NCBI GenBank assembly: GCA_903824725.1
Contig: CAIJXU010000004.1
Location: 1-44,481, forward strand
DNA length: 44,481 nucleotides
Direction: 5' to 3'
DNA from: an uncultured Bacteroidota bacterium
GTDB taxonomy: Bacteria > Bacteroidota > Bacteroidia > Chitinophagales > Chitinophagaceae
The translations under genes and the position numbers were made by a program. Under the pieces are notes generated by a model that worked only from the letters and a program-made list of their open reading frames with translations, did no database searches and was not told where the DNA came from. Positions 24,861 through 33,899 of the stretch are shown piece after piece (positions within the stretch are counted from its first letter, which is position 1; each line of letters begins with the position of its first letter).

Positions 24861-25511
24861 TTATAAACTTTTTATATTGATTAGTTGTGTTTCCATTTTT
24901 TTTATGGTGTCATCGGCGCCTTGCTCCAACCATAAATTTAAGGCCTCACTTAATGAAGCAGCTAATTTTTTTTGCATTGTTTTTATTTCCCATTCTTTTC
25001 CTGTAATCTGTTTTAATGAAACCGGATTCCCCGCGTCAATTGAAAATTGGGTTTGGTTGATATTAAATCCAATTCCAATCAGGGTCCAGTTCCATTCGGT
25101 CCCTCTAAGTATATTCTCGATCAAAATGCCCCCTGCCTTTCTGTCACGCCAATAAATATCATTGGGCTTTTTGATTTTTGTATCCTCCCCAGCCCATTGC
25201 CCAAAAAAGGATTGGGCACCCAAAGCCACCGCTGCAGAAAACCCTATTTGGTCATTTGGACCCCATTTGACCCCTGGTTTGATGGTTTTTAGCTCCAAAA
25301 TATAGGTACAAAGTAGGTTTTCCCCCTTTTGGCTCTCCCAAACCCTCCCATGCTGTCCCTTCCCACTCGTCTGAAAATCAGTTTGATACACACTGCCAGA
25401 TAAGGCCTTTTGGGCATGAATCTGCTCCATGGCATACATATTGGTACTATCTATCACAGACAGTTCAATGAGCGGCTCGCCTAATGTGATAATTGGTGTG
25501 GCAGGTGACAA
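24861..25511 (-). CDS. birA: Biotin--[acetyl-CoA-carboxylase] ligase, TTG start
   Basis: This 216-residue class I biotin protein ligase lacks the DNA-binding domain of bifunctional BirA. Visible sites are DSTN near residue 24, the biotinyl-AMP loop GKGQHGRVW, KKPNDIYW and KAGGILIEN. It attaches biotin to the carboxyl-carrier protein of acetyl-CoA and related carboxylases. No ATG is available before the essential STN motif, and an in-frame stop lies upstream, so TTG at 25511 is the most likely start. A -7-like TAACTTTA (25535-25528, minus) precedes it. It is divergent from rsfS and probably co-transcribed with selD. Confidence 0.9.
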   Translation of the reverse strand: MSPATPIITLGEPLIELSVIDSTNMYAMEQIHAQKALSGSVYQTDFQTSGKGQHGRVWESQKGENLLCTYILELKTIKPGVKWGPNDQIGFSAAVALGAQSFFGQWAGEDTKIKKPNDIYWRDRKAGGILIENILRGTEWNWTLIGIGFNINQTQFSIDAGNPVSLKQITGKEWEIKTMQKKLAASLSEALNLWLEQGADDTIKKMETQLINIKSL

Positions 25512-25604
25512 AGAATTGTTATTTTTGTAAAGTTAGCATAGAATAATATTTTATTTATTAATCTTTAGACTAATAAGGCAATAACAAATAAATTTAAAGC
25601 ATCA

Positions 25605-26009
25605 TTGGAACCTCTTTCCGCACTAAAAAATCGACCTAAATCGTCGACCCCTCAAATTACCCGTAACGCTAAGATTTTCAAAACCATTATTCAGGCCATT
25701 CAGGATAAAAAAGGTGAAAATATTATTAGCTTAGACTTAAGAAAAATTCACGAAGCCGCTACTGACTTCTTTATTATTTGTGAAGCTAATAATACGACCC
25801 AATTAAAAGCCATTGCTGATTATGTTGAATTTGAAGTTAAAACCAAATGCTCAGAATGGGCTTATAAAAGTGAAGGTAAATCTGCTGCCCAGTGGTTGCT
25901 GATTGACTACATTAATATTGTAGTTCATATTATGCATCCTGAATCAAGGAAGTTTTATCAGTTGGAGGAAATGTGGAGTGATGCCGATACAAAAATGCAC
26001 GATTTATAA
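25605..26009 (+). CDS. rsfS: Ribosome silencing factor RsfS, TTG start
   Basis: This 134-residue Iojap/RsfS protein binds uL14 and blocks subunit joining when nutrients fall. Typical features are TIIQAIQDKKGENIISLDLRKIHEAATDFF, FIICEANNTTQLKAIADYVE, KSEGKSAAQWLLIDYINIVVHIM and REFYQLEEMW-like RKFYQLEEMWSDA. No in-frame ATG exists upstream of the conserved domain. TTG at 25605 gives a short basic N-terminal extension and is the best start I can see. The divergent birA also lacks an ATG. ftsH follows after a 118-base gap, an order common in Bacteroidota. Confidence 0.9.
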   Translation: MEPLSALKNRPKSSTPQITRNAKIFKTIIQAIQDKKGENIISLDLRKIHEAATDFFIICEANNTTQLKAIADYVEFEVKTKCSEWAYKSEGKSAAQWLLIDYINIVVHIMHPESRKFYQLEEMWSDADTKMHDL

Positions 26010-26127
26010 ACTAATTTAAGAAAGCGTTGTTATAAAATAATACGAGTTCCTATTATAAACAAATTTGTCTCCTTTTTGAAATAGATACAACATTCCACAA
26101 AGGGGTTCGATTTAATAAAAGTTGATT

Positions 26128-28239
26128 ATGATTCCTGATAATAATTCAAAAAAGAAAGGCTCGCCTTTAGGCGATGGCCCTAAGTTGCCTAAGTTTAATT
26201 TGTATTGGATTTATGGCTTAATTGCAATTTCACTATTGTCTGCCAAATTTTTTCAAATGGCACCAGAGATTAGACCAACTACTGAGCAGGAATTTAAACA
26301 AGTCATGCTTACGCACGGTGATGTGGAGCGCATTGATTTAATTCAAAATAAAGAATTAGTAAGGGTATATATTAAACCCGATAGTATTGAAAAAGATTTT
26401 TATGTTCAAAAGCTAGGTCGCAAGTTTGAAAAAGCGAAAGTAAAAGGGGTTCCTTTATTTGAATTTAGTGTTACAGATTGGAATAGTTTTAACGAACGCT
26501 TGCAAAAATTTTATGAACAAAAGGCAATTGTCGAAGTTCCACAAAATACAGTGAAGGAAGGAGAGTGGTTTGGTCCTATCGCGAATACTATTTTCTCTTT
26601 GGTATTAATTGTCGTTGTTTGGGTTTTATTAATGCGTAAGATGGGTGGTGGCGCTGGTGGAAGCGGCGGCGGCCCTGGTGGCATTTTTAATGTCGGAAAA
26701 TCTAAAGCCACTTTATTTGAAAAGGGTGGTACTAAAGTCAATATCACTTTTGCAGATGTGGCTGGGCTTGAAGAAGCTAAGGAGGAAGTAATGGAGATTG
26801 TTGACTTTTTAAAACAACCAAAAAAGTATACTGCGTTGGGTGGAAAAATTCCAAAGGGCGCTTTATTAATTGGCCCTCCAGGCACAGGTAAAACTTTATT
26901 AGCCAAAGCAATGGCAGGCGAAGCGCAGGTTCCTTTTTTTAGTTTGAGTGGATCCGATTTTGTTGAAATGTTTGTGGGTGTGGGAGCGAGTCGTGTACGT
27001 GATTTATTTAAACAAGCGCGTGAAAAAGCGCCTTGTATTATATTCATTGATGAGATTGATGCAATAGGACGTGCGCGTGGAAAAAATGCAATGATGAGTA
27101 ATGACGAGCGTGAAAATACTTTGAATCAATTATTAGTGGAGATGGATGGATTTGGCGGCGACACAGGAATTATTATTTTAGCAGCCACCAATCGTCCAGA
27201 TGTATTAGATAGTGCTTTATTAAGACCAGGTCGTTTTGATCGTCAAATTTCTATTGATCGTCCTGATGTAAAAGGCCGCGAGGAAATATTTAAAGTGCAT
27301 TTAGGCCCTATTAAAATTTCTGAAAATTTAGATGTTCATAAATTAGCCGAACAGACTCCAGGATTTGCAGGTGCTGATATTGCGAATGTTTGTAACGAAG
27401 CGGCTTTAATTGCTGCTCGTAAAGGAAAGACGGGTGTTGAAATGAAAGATTTCCAAGATGCCATTGATAGAGTGATTGGCGGTTTGGAAAAGAAAAATAA
27501 AATTATTTCTAAAGAAGAAAAAGAAGTGATTGCTTATCACGAAGCTGGCCACGCTATTTGTGGTTGGTTTTTAGAACACGCTTATCCTTTATTAAAAGTA
27601 ACAATTGTTCCTAGAGGTACTGCAGCATTGGGATATGCCCAGTATACTCCTAAGGAGCAATACTTATATACCATTGAGCAATTGACCGATCAAATGTGTA
27701 TGACTTTAGGTGGTCGTGCTGCTGAACAAATTTTCTTTGGTCGCATTTCAACTGGCGCTTCTAATGATTTACAGCAAATCACAAAAATGGCGTATTCAAT
27801 GGTGACTACTTATGGAATGAATGATAAAATTGGAAATGTAAGTTTTTACGATCCTTCTCAGGAGAATACATTTCAAAAACCTTTTAGTGAGGAGACAGGT
27901 AAAATTATTGATGAGGAAGTGCGTAAAATGATTGATGGCGCTTATCAAAGAACCTTAGAATTATTAACCACTAAAAAAGCGGAAGTTGAAAAGCTTGCTA
28001 AAGAATTGTTAGATAAGGAAGTGTTGCATAAGAGTGATGTGGAGGAGTTGATTGGTATGCGTCCTTATGAGGAGAAAAAAATATTAGAAGATACATCGGC
28101 CAATGAAGTGAAGGCAACTGTTAATACAGACGAACCTTTAGTGGAAGCTCAAAGTGATGATAAAACTACTCAACCTGAAGCAGGCGGGGGTAGTTCAAAT
28201 GAAGCTCCCATCACGAACAACGATGATATTCATTCATAA
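26128..28239 (+). CDS. ftsH: ATP-dependent zinc metalloprotease FtsH
   Basis: This 703-residue membrane AAA+ protease degrades unassembled membrane proteins and regulatory proteins. Two transmembrane helices (about 23-41 and 150-168) flank a periplasmic domain. A Gly-rich linker follows. The AAA domain has Walker A GPPGTGKT at 249-256, Walker [12 protein letters not shown] (D308, E309) and the SRH arginines in RPGRFDRQ. The protease domain has the zinc motif HEAGH at 471-475. A low-complexity acidic tail (about 650-703) ends the protein. I prefer the ATG at 26128 to the TTG at 26122. The LUD-domain gene starts 17 bases downstream. Confidence 0.97.
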   Translation: MIPDNNSKKKGSPLGDGPKLPKFNLYWIYGLIAISLLSAKFFQMAPEIRPTTEQEFKQVMLTHGDVERIDLIQNKELVRVYIKPDSIEKDFYVQKLGRKFEKAKVKGVPLFEFSVTDWNSFNERLQKFYEQKAIVEVPQNTVKEGEWFGPIANTIFSLVLIVVVWVLLMRKMGGGAGGSGGGPGGIFNVGKSKATLFEKGGTKVNITFADVAGLEEAKEEVMEIVDFLKQPKKYTALGGKIPKGALLIGPPGTGKTLLAKAMAGEAQVPFFSLSGSDFVEMFVGVGASRVRDLFKQAREKAPCIIFIDEIDAIGRARGKNAMMSNDERENTLNQLLVEMDGFGGDTGIIILAATNRPDVLDSALLRPGRFDRQISIDRPDVKGREEIFKVHLGPIKISENLDVHKLAEQTPGFAGADIANVCNEAALIAARKGKTGVEMKDFQDAIDRVIGGLEKKNKIISKEEKEVIAYHEAGHAICGWFLEHAYPLLKVTIVPRGTAALGYAQYTPKEQYLYTIEQLTDQMCMTLGGRAAEQIFFGRISTGASNDLQQITKMAYSMVTTYGMNDKIGNVSFYDPSQENTFQKPFSEETGKIIDEEVRKMIDGAYQRTLELLTTKKAEVEKLAKELLDKEVLHKSDVEELIGMRPYEEKKILEDTSANEVKATVNTDEPLVEAQSDDKTTQPEAGGGSSNEAPITNNDDIHS

Positions 28240-28256
28240 GTACTGAAACCAATTAA

Positions 28257-28898
28257 ATGGAATCACAAGGCGCAAGAACTAAAATATTACAAAAAATTAA
28301 ACAGGCTTTGAAGGATCCTGTGCCTGTTCCTTTCCCAGATCAAGTTGCGGAAACGCCTATTTTTTTCCCAACGGATCAGGAATTGACGATTGAATTTGCT
28401 GAAAAATTTACAGAGCTTTTAGGTAAATTTATTTATTGCGCTGATGAAGCCGAATTAGTTGATCAATTAAGCAAACTAATTCATTCTAATAAATGGGATA
28501 AAATTTATTCAAGAGAAGATGGTTGGTTGGATGATATGAAGGAATATCATTTTGATCCTGTGAATACCGACGATTTAGCGGGTTGTGATGCTGCTATTAC
28601 ACTTTGTGAACATTTAGTTGCAAGAACAGGCACTATTGTTTTAAGCAGTCAGCAATTAAGTGGCCGAACTACAAGTGTTTACGCGCCTATTCACATCTGT
28701 ATTGCTTATACGCATCAATTGGTTTTTGATATTTCAGATAGCTTGGCTCAATTTAAAAAGGAAGCTGATGTCATTCCAAGCATGATTAGTTATGCGACGG
28801 GACCAAGTCGAACGGCAGATATTGAAAAAACTTTAGTCGTGGGTGTACATGGCCCAAAGGAAGTGTATTGTTTTTTAGTGGACAAATTAGTGGATTAG
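28257..28898 (+). CDS. LUD domain-containing protein (LutC-like)
   Basis: This 213-residue protein has the LUD domain found in LutB/LutC lactate-utilisation proteins: an N-terminal helical part (RTKILQKIKQALK), a central CDAAITLCEHLVARTGTIVLSSQQLSGR and the C-terminal ATGPSRTADIEKTLVVGVHGPKEVY, where GPSRTADIE is the most conserved segment. No lutA or lutB is nearby. In Bacteroidota a stand-alone LUD gene commonly follows ftsH, as here, and its role is unproven. Lactate oxidation should not be assumed. Confidence 0.85.
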   Translation: MESQGARTKILQKIKQALKDPVPVPFPDQVAETPIFFPTDQELTIEFAEKFTELLGKFIYCADEAELVDQLSKLIHSNKWDKIYSREDGWLDDMKEYHFDPVNTDDLAGCDAAITLCEHLVARTGTIVLSSQQLSGRTTSVYAPIHICIAYTHQLVFDISDSLAQFKKEADVIPSMISYATGPSRTADIEKTLVVGVHGPKEVYCFLVDKLVD

Positions 28899-28940
28899 TT
28901 ACATTGTATGATAATAGGGCTTTAAAAAATTGAATGCTAT

Positions 28941-29711
28941 ATGGAATTAGCGCAGGGCAAAAAAATATATTTTCTTTCTGATTTCCATTTAGGGGCACCT
29001 AATGATATCGCTAGCCGTGAAAGGGAAGCGCAGTTGGTCGCCTTTTTTAGAAAAGCGAAATCAGATGCTGCTGCTTTTTTTATTGTGGGAGATATTTTTG
29101 ATTTTTGGTTTGAATACAAGACAGTGGTCCCTAAGGGATTTGTTAGATTATTAGGTTGCCTGGCTGAAATAAGTGATGCGGGCATACCGCTACATATTTT
29201 TACTGGAAATCATGATTTATGGATGCGTGATTATTTAACAAAGGAATTGAATGCGAAAATTTATACCGATCCTGCTACATTTGAATGGGCAGGTAAGCAA
29301 TTTTATATAGGACATGGAGACGGATTGGGCCCTGGCGATCAAGGTTATAAGTTCATTAAAAAAATATTCACCAATCCTATCTGCCAATGGCTTTTTGGTT
29401 GGTTACATCCCGATTGGGGCATTCGTTTAGCCAATTATTTTAGCGGTAAAAGCAGGGCCAAGACGGGTATGAGTGACGAACAGTTTTTAGGCGAAGACAA
29501 AGAATGGCTAATTGTTTATTCAAAACAAAAAGCCACCGAAATAAAAGTGGATTATTTTATTTTTGGTCATCGTCACTTTGCAATTGATTTAAAAATTAAT
29601 GACACTACTCGCTATATTAATTTAGGCGATTGGATTCGTTTATATACTTATGGTGTTTTTGATGGTGAAACCATGCAGTTGTTGGAGTGGAAAAAATCCC
29701 AATCACTTTAA
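28941..29711 (+). CDS. lpxH: UDP-2,3-diacylglucosamine diphosphatase (LpxH-like)
   Basis: This 256-residue calcineurin-like phosphoesterase carries the metal-ligand blocks in order: FLSDFHLG, VGDIFDFWFEY, FTGNHDLWM, GHGDGLGPGD and FGHRHF. The segment FTNPICQWLFGWLHPDWGIRLANYFS between the last two is typical of the lipid-inserting cap of LpxH-type enzymes in Bacteroidota. LpxH hydrolyses UDP-2,3-diacylglucosamine to lipid X in lipid A synthesis at the inner membrane. It is followed ten bases later by an MscS channel gene. Specificity is inferred from family resemblance. Confidence 0.87.
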   Translation: MELAQGKKIYFLSDFHLGAPNDIASREREAQLVAFFRKAKSDAAAFFIVGDIFDFWFEYKTVVPKGFVRLLGCLAEISDAGIPLHIFTGNHDLWMRDYLTKELNAKIYTDPATFEWAGKQFYIGHGDGLGPGDQGYKFIKKIFTNPICQWLFGWLHPDWGIRLANYFSGKSRAKTGMSDEQFLGEDKEWLIVYSKQKATEIKVDYFIFGHRHFAIDLKINDTTRYINLGDWIRLYTYGVFDGETMQLLEWKKSQSL

Positions 29712-29721
29712 TATTTATTTT

Positions 29722-30783
29722 ATGAATTTAGATCAACAAATATTGGGGAATTCAATCAGAAGTTATTTATTTATTTTGGCCGTTTTATTGGCTACTTTTA
29801 TTTTTAAAAGATTTATTTCTCGTTTTTTTGCCAGCTTAATTTATACCTGGGTTGATAAAAAAAATCATTCTGAATTACGAAAAAGTCATGTCCACCGATT
29901 GATTGTTCCTATTGAGCAATTTTTACTTTTCTTTGTTGCCGCCATTGCAATTTACAAATTACAGTTTCCGGCATTATGGAATGTGCAAATATTTAAATTT
30001 ACATTAGAGCAGGTTTTAGAATCTTTTGTCAAATTGATTTTTATCATTCTGCTCATTCGTGTTTTTATTCGTACGCTCGAATTTGTGGCTATTATTTTAG
30101 AGGAAAAATCTAAATTAACTACATCTCTATCAGATGATCAATTGGTTTTGTTTTTTCGAGACTTTTTTAAAGTTATACTATACATCATTGGGGCACTTTT
30201 AATTTTACGCTATGTATTTAATGAAAACATTGGCAACCTAGTTACGAGCTTAAGTCTTGTGGGTGCCGCTGTTGCTTTATCCATGCGGGAAAGTTTAGAA
30301 AATATCATTGCTTCCTTTATCATCTTCTTTGACAAACCCTTTACTGTAGGGGATTTGGTTAAAGTAAATAACTTTACAGGCACCATTGAAAAAATTGGGT
30401 TAAGAAGTACACGTATACGCACTCAGGAAAAAACTTATATCTCGGTTCCCAATAAACAAATGGTTGATACTATTGTAGATAATATCAGTTGTCGTACCGA
30501 GCGTAAAATTGAAATGGATGTACAGTTAAGTGTGCATACCTCTGCAGTTGCACTAACGCAATTTGCAACTTATATGCGCTCCGAAATTGAAAAGCTTAAC
30601 GCTGTTTTAAATAGCACTGTTTTTGTTGCTGAGGCAGGTAAGCAATTTCACGTCATTCACATCGAATGCTTTATTTCTATGAATGTGGAATTTTCCGATT
30701 TTCAAACTTTGCGTGAAACCTTAAACATTAAAGCCATCGAGTACGCCAATGCGCATGAAATTAAGTTTGCCGAAAAAGGGTAA
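29722..30783 (+). CDS. Mechanosensitive ion channel family protein (MscS type)
   Basis: I use the ATG at 29722 (353 aa), ten bases after the lpxH stop; a longer frame from 29650 overlaps lpxH and lacks family similarity. Four or five hydrophobic helices are seen: 13-33, 58-80, 100-125, about 155-175 and the pore-lining one, VTSLSLVGAAVALSMRESLENIIASFIIFFDKPF. The MscS beta domain follows (FTVGDLVKVNNFTGTIEKIGLRSTRIRT, then ISVPNKQMVDTIVDNIS) and an alpha/beta C-terminal domain ends the protein. These channels release solutes on hypo-osmotic shock. Confidence 0.92.
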   Translation: MNLDQQILGNSIRSYLFILAVLLATFIFKRFISRFFASLIYTWVDKKNHSELRKSHVHRLIVPIEQFLLFFVAAIAIYKLQFPALWNVQIFKFTLEQVLESFVKLIFIILLIRVFIRTLEFVAIILEEKSKLTTSLSDDQLVLFFRDFFKVILYIIGALLILRYVFNENIGNLVTSLSLVGAAVALSMRESLENIIASFIIFFDKPFTVGDLVKVNNFTGTIEKIGLRSTRIRTQEKTYISVPNKQMVDTIVDNISCRTERKIEMDVQLSVHTSAVALTQFATYMRSEIEKLNAVLNSTVFVAEAGKQFHVIHIECFISMNVEFSDFQTLRETLNIKAIEYANAHEIKFAEKG

Positions 30784-30789
30784 TTTAAT

Positions 30790-31365
30790 TTATAAGTTTT
30801 CCTTTATGGAAACTAAGAAACCTCTTAAGTTTTTTAAACTATTTAACAAGGCAATATTCTTTTCCGCTTTTTCCTTATTGTTTTTCAAATAATTTTTAGC
30901 ACCATCTATTGAATATTTTTTTTCACGAAGTAAGTAATGAATTTGTTTTAAAAATTCAATATCCTGTACTCTAAATAATCTATCTCCCTTTCGCGTTTTA
31001 CGAGGTTGGATTTGTTTAAATTCTTTTTCCCAATATCTTATTAAGGAAGTATTTACATTAAACCAATGTGCTACTTCGCCAATAGGGTAGTATAATTTTT
31101 TTTCTAAAATCTCTGCGCTAGGTATATTTACTTTACCCATGTCGGCATCCATGGATGCAAATGACTTGCGCCCTCTTTTTTGAATATCGTTATTACTATT
31201 CAAATGTTGCGCAGATCTAGATACAATAGGTAGTATTTCTTCTTCTAATACTTCTACCTTAGCTTCTATTATGGGGATTGATTTTATTTTTTTTGGTGCA
31301 GCAATAGGTACATCATGATTGATTTCATTTCCAAATAAGTCCAATTGATGTAAATCTCTAGCCAT
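30790..31365 (-). CDS. MerR family transcriptional regulator
   Basis: This 191-residue protein has a roughly 85-residue polar N-terminal extension before the MerR winged helix (KLYYPIGEVAHWFNVNTSLIRYWEKEF, then RLFRVQDIEFLKQIHYLLREKKYSIDGAKNYL). There is only a short C-terminal tail (about 35 residues) and no metal-binding cysteines. This N-extended, effector-domain-free form is frequent in Bacteroidota and its ligand is unknown. It is convergent with the MscS gene (six bases between stops). A perfect -7 box ends four bases before its ATG. Confidence 0.88.
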   Translation of the reverse strand: MARDLHQLDLFGNEINHDVPIAAPKKIKSIPIIEAKVEVLEEEILPIVSRSAQHLNSNNDIQKRGRKSFASMDADMGKVNIPSAEILEKKLYYPIGEVAHWFNVNTSLIRYWEKEFKQIQPRKTRKGDRLFRVQDIEFLKQIHYLLREKKYSIDGAKNYLKNNKEKAEKNIALLNSLKNLRGFLVSIKENL

Positions 31366-31369
31366 GTAA

Positions 31370-31377
31370 CAAAGTTA
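31370..31377 (-). promoter_or_regulatory. -7 box directly before the merR-family start codon
   Basis: Minus-strand TAACTTTG is a perfect TAnnTTTG match. Only TTAC separates it from the ATG at 31365, so the transcript would start at or within a few bases of the start codon. No TTG is found 17-23 bases upstream. Confidence 0.45.
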
Positions 31378-31439
31378 GGGGACTATTTAATCGAACTAGA
31401 CCCTACAAATGATTGGTGGATAAATTGTTAAGTAATCTG

Positions 31440-31447
31440 TATTTTTG
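31440..31447 (+). promoter_or_regulatory. -7 box directly before the 31451 start codon
   Basis: TATTTTTG is a perfect match ending three bases before the ATG at 31451. A TTG lies 24 bases upstream (31413-31415), just outside the usual 17-23 spacing. A leaderless mRNA is predicted. Confidence 0.45.
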
Positions 31448-31450
31448 TAT

Positions 31451-32512
31451 ATGCGCCTATTTATCCTTGCCGATTCTTGCTTTGATATCCCTTCACTGAT
31501 CATACATCGTAAGATATTAGATATTGTCTTAGCGGGTCAATCTTCGGCGCAGTTGCATTTTTATATTGTAGGGGACCATTTCCCTTCTGAGCTGGAGGAG
31601 GCTTTGCACAGCAATGAGCAGGTGTCGGTTTTAAAAACACGACCCGCTGAAAGGTTGGTTAGTGAAGTCACTAATGCCATGGTGCTTCATTTTGGTATGC
31701 GATTAAAAGGAAGTGATTCATTTCCGCAATATTTTATCCCTTTAACTTATCCTAATATTGATCATTCGCATTCTATTTTTCGTCGTTGGAGGATGCAGTA
31801 CTTATTCAATCAATATATAAAAAAATCGGCTGGCGTATTTATGATCAACGAATGGGCTGAACAATTCTTTGATCAGCATTATAAAAAACGAGCGGTTGGT
31901 TTTCAAAATGCGATACTACCTTTTGCTGCGCCACCTTCTTTTGAATGGCTTACTTTATCAGAGACAAAATCAGAATTAACACAGGGATCTAACTATTTTT
32001 TATTTTTTTCTCATCCAGATCAATTTGTTCCCGCTTTAAAGGAATTCTCTCAATTCAAAAAATGGCAACAAACCACTATGGCGATGGTTTTTGTTTTTGA
32101 TTCAACCAAGCAATGCAATATTGCTACTGAATTATTAAAAGGGTATAAATACAAAGAATCGATTTATATCAAATGTATTGACGAGCTTAAATTAGAATGG
32201 ATTGCGGCTACTTATGCCATTTTATGGAGTAGTATACATTTTAATAAAACAAGCTGGATTCCATGGGCTATACATTATGACATACCCCTTTTGTTTGATC
32301 AAAATTGTCAACTTCCTGAATCTTGGTTAAGTGCTGGAGAAGTTTTTCCATTCAGCGATGCTATGGCTTTATCTAATCATTTTAAATTGTATTATAAGGA
32401 TGAAGTATATCGTCAAGCGCGTTCGAATATGGGAAAGGAATGGCTCCATAATTTGGAATTGATTGCCCCGACATCAGACTATGTTCATATCCCCAATGAC
32501 TTAAAGCCATAA
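31451..32512 (+). CDS. Unassigned protein, possibly GT-B-fold glycosyltransferase-like
   Basis: I do not recognise this 353-residue protein with confidence. No signal peptide or membrane helix is seen. The N-terminal half (MRLFILADSCFDIPSLII, LHFYIVGDHFP, RWRMQYLFNQYIKKSAGVFMINEWAEQFF) and the C-terminal half (NYFLFFSHPDQFVPALKEFSQF, then IDELKLEWIAATYAILWSSI and PWAIHYDIPLLFDQNC) follow the two-Rossmann-domain order of family 4-like glycosyltransferases, where the second half holds the nucleotide-sugar site. The usual E-x7-E pair is not evident, so the protein could be a degenerate or unrelated GT-B-like protein. The start is ATG 31451, not the TTG six bases upstream. It precedes gldC. Confidence 0.7.
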   Translation: MRLFILADSCFDIPSLIIHRKILDIVLAGQSSAQLHFYIVGDHFPSELEEALHSNEQVSVLKTRPAERLVSEVTNAMVLHFGMRLKGSDSFPQYFIPLTYPNIDHSHSIFRRWRMQYLFNQYIKKSAGVFMINEWAEQFFDQHYKKRAVGFQNAILPFAAPPSFEWLTLSETKSELTQGSNYFLFFSHPDQFVPALKEFSQFKKWQQTTMAMVFVFDSTKQCNIATELLKGYKYKESIYIKCIDELKLEWIAATYAILWSSIHFNKTSWIPWAIHYDIPLLFDQNCQLPESWLSAGEVFPFSDAMALSNHFKLYYKDEVYRQARSNMGKEWLHNLELIAPTSDYVHIPNDLKP

Positions 32513-32536
32513 CAACAATCTTATACAATAAATTAG

Positions 32537-32544
32537 TATTTTTG
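32537..32544 (+). promoter_or_regulatory. -7 box upstream of gldC
   Basis: TATTTTTG is a perfect TAnnTTTG match 17 bases before the gldC ATG. It probably serves the gldC-yqeY-cvpA unit. No -33 TTG at normal spacing. Confidence 0.4.
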
Positions 32545-32561
32545 CTTCACAAATAACATAT

Positions 32562-32909
32562 ATGCATCAATCCACTATTCATGTTCAAATTGATTTAGAC
32601 GAACAAAAAATTCCTCAAAATATTAAATGGTCTGCCTCAGATAGTACCGCCAATGAAGCACAGGATGCTCGCGCCATGATGCTTACATTATGGGATCCTA
32701 CCGATAAGACCGCTTTGCGTATTGATTTATGGACAAAAGATATGATGGTAGATGAGATGGCCGATTTTTTTTACCAGAACTTAATGGGAATGGGCGAAAC
32801 TTATTTACGCGCAACACAGGATACGGACATGGCGAATGATTTCAAAGAATTTGCCTATTCTTTTTATAAAAAATTTAATGCAAATCAAATTGCACAAAAT
32901 AATAAATAG
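32562..32909 (+). CDS. gldC: Gliding motility protein GldC
   Basis: This 115-residue protein agrees with GldC in length and in its most conserved parts: STIHVQIDLDEQKIPQNIKWSA, RAMMLTLWDPTDKTALRIDLWTKDMMVDEM and a C-terminal helix with DFKEFAYSFYKKF. GldC is a small soluble protein first linked to gliding in Flavobacterium; it improves but is not essential for motility, and it is also kept in non-gliding Bacteroidota. No other gld genes are in the window. yqeY starts six bases later. Confidence 0.88.
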   Translation: MHQSTIHVQIDLDEQKIPQNIKWSASDSTANEAQDARAMMLTLWDPTDKTALRIDLWTKDMMVDEMADFFYQNLMGMGETYLRATQDTDMANDFKEFAYSFYKKFNANQIAQNNK

Positions 32910-32915
32910 ACAATT

Positions 32916-33368
32916 ATGAGTTTAGAAACCGAAGTGATGTCCTTAATGAAGGATGCGATGAAAACCAAAGACGAATCAATGCTTAGAGGACTTAGGGCCA
33001 TCAAAGCAGAAATCATAAAAGCAAAAACAGAACCAGGTGTCAATGGTGACATTTCACCTGATACCGAAATGAAGCTATTGCAAAAATTAGTTAAACAACG
33101 CAAGGATTCATTACTCATTTTTGAACAACAAAATAGACCTGACTTAGCCGTAAAGGAATCTGAAGAAATTAGCATCATCGAAAAGTTTTTGCCAGCTCAA
33201 ATGAGCGAAGAAGCGGTGAAAGCTGCGGTGCAAGCAATTGTCCTTGAGGTAGGTGCAACCGGCCCACAAGATTTAGGTAAAGTAATGGGTGTGGCTACTA
33301 AAAAATTAGCTGGACAAGCCGATGGCAAAGTTATTTCTGCGATGGCTAAATCTATTTTAACACCATAA
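32916..33368 (+). CDS. GatB/YqeY domain-containing protein
   Basis: This 150-residue protein is a stand-alone version of the C-terminal tail domain of GatB, the aspartyl/glutamyl-tRNA amidotransferase subunit. It has an N-terminal helical bundle (MKTKDESMLRGLRAIKAEI, LLQKLVKQRKDSL) and a C-terminal helical domain (FLPAQMSEEAVKAAVQAIV, GKVMGVATKKLAGQADGKVIS). The domain binds tRNA elbows in GatB, and the role of the free form is unproven. It is tightly packed between gldC and the cvpA-like gene (gaps of six and three bases), so co-transcribed. Confidence 0.92.
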   Translation: MSLETEVMSLMKDAMKTKDESMLRGLRAIKAEIIKAKTEPGVNGDISPDTEMKLLQKLVKQRKDSLLIFEQQNRPDLAVKESEEISIIEKFLPAQMSEEAVKAAVQAIVLEVGATGPQDLGKVMGVATKKLAGQADGKVISAMAKSILTP

Positions 33369-33371
33369 AAT

Positions 33372-33899
33372 ATGTGGTTAGATATTTTAATAGGCACTTT
33401 ATTTATTATCGCCATTTTACAAGGGTATCGACATGGTTTAATTAGAGCTATTGTATCTTTTTTTTCATTGTTCATTGGACTTATTCTAGCTTATCAATTG
33501 GCAGGATGGGTGGCAAATCAATTAAAACAACATACTAAAATTGAAAGTCATTGGTTGCCGTTTATTTCATTTATTGTTGTTTTAATCTTGGTGTTAATAT
33601 TATTAAGATTTTTATCTGGTTTATTGCAACAAACTGCCGAATGGCTTTTATTAGGCTGGCTCAATAAATTATTAGGCATTATTTTATATGGGTTTATTTA
33701 TTTTACCATTTGTAGTGCGTTGGTGTATTTTTTACAAATTTTAGGTGTTTTAGAGCCCGCTAAAATGAAAGATGCCTATAGTTATTCTTATTTACAAAAA
33801 TGGTGGCCCTATTGTATCGAAAAAATGAGCACTTTGTTGCCCTTTATCAAAAATACCATTGCCACTTTTCAAACTCAATTAACTAAGCCGCTTAAATAA
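33372..33899 (+). CDS. CvpA family protein
   Basis: This 175-residue inner-membrane protein has four hydrophobic helices and the CvpA opening MWLDILIGTLFIIAILQGYRHGLIRAIVSFFSLFIGLILA, with the Gly-rich turn after helix 1 that marks the family. CvpA is named for colicin V production in E. coli, and its wider role in envelope stress is not settled. It is the last gene of the gldC-yqeY-cvpA unit. Confidence 0.88.
   Translation: MWLDILIGTLFIIAILQGYRHGLIRAIVSFFSLFIGLILAYQLAGWVANQLKQHTKIESHWLPFISFIVVLILVLILLRFLSGLLQQTAEWLLLGWLNKLLGIILYGFIYFTICSALVYFLQILGVLEPAKMKDAYSYSYLQKWWPYCIEKMSTLLPFIKNTIATFQTQLTKPLK

Noticed and set aside
28257..28898. Lactate utilisation operon based on the LUD domain
   Set aside because: No lutA or lutB is present, and stand-alone LUD genes after ftsH are common in this phylum.
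29650..29721. Upstream extension of the MscS gene
   Set aside because: It lies within lpxH in another frame and adds residues unlike the family; the ATG at 29722 is well placed.
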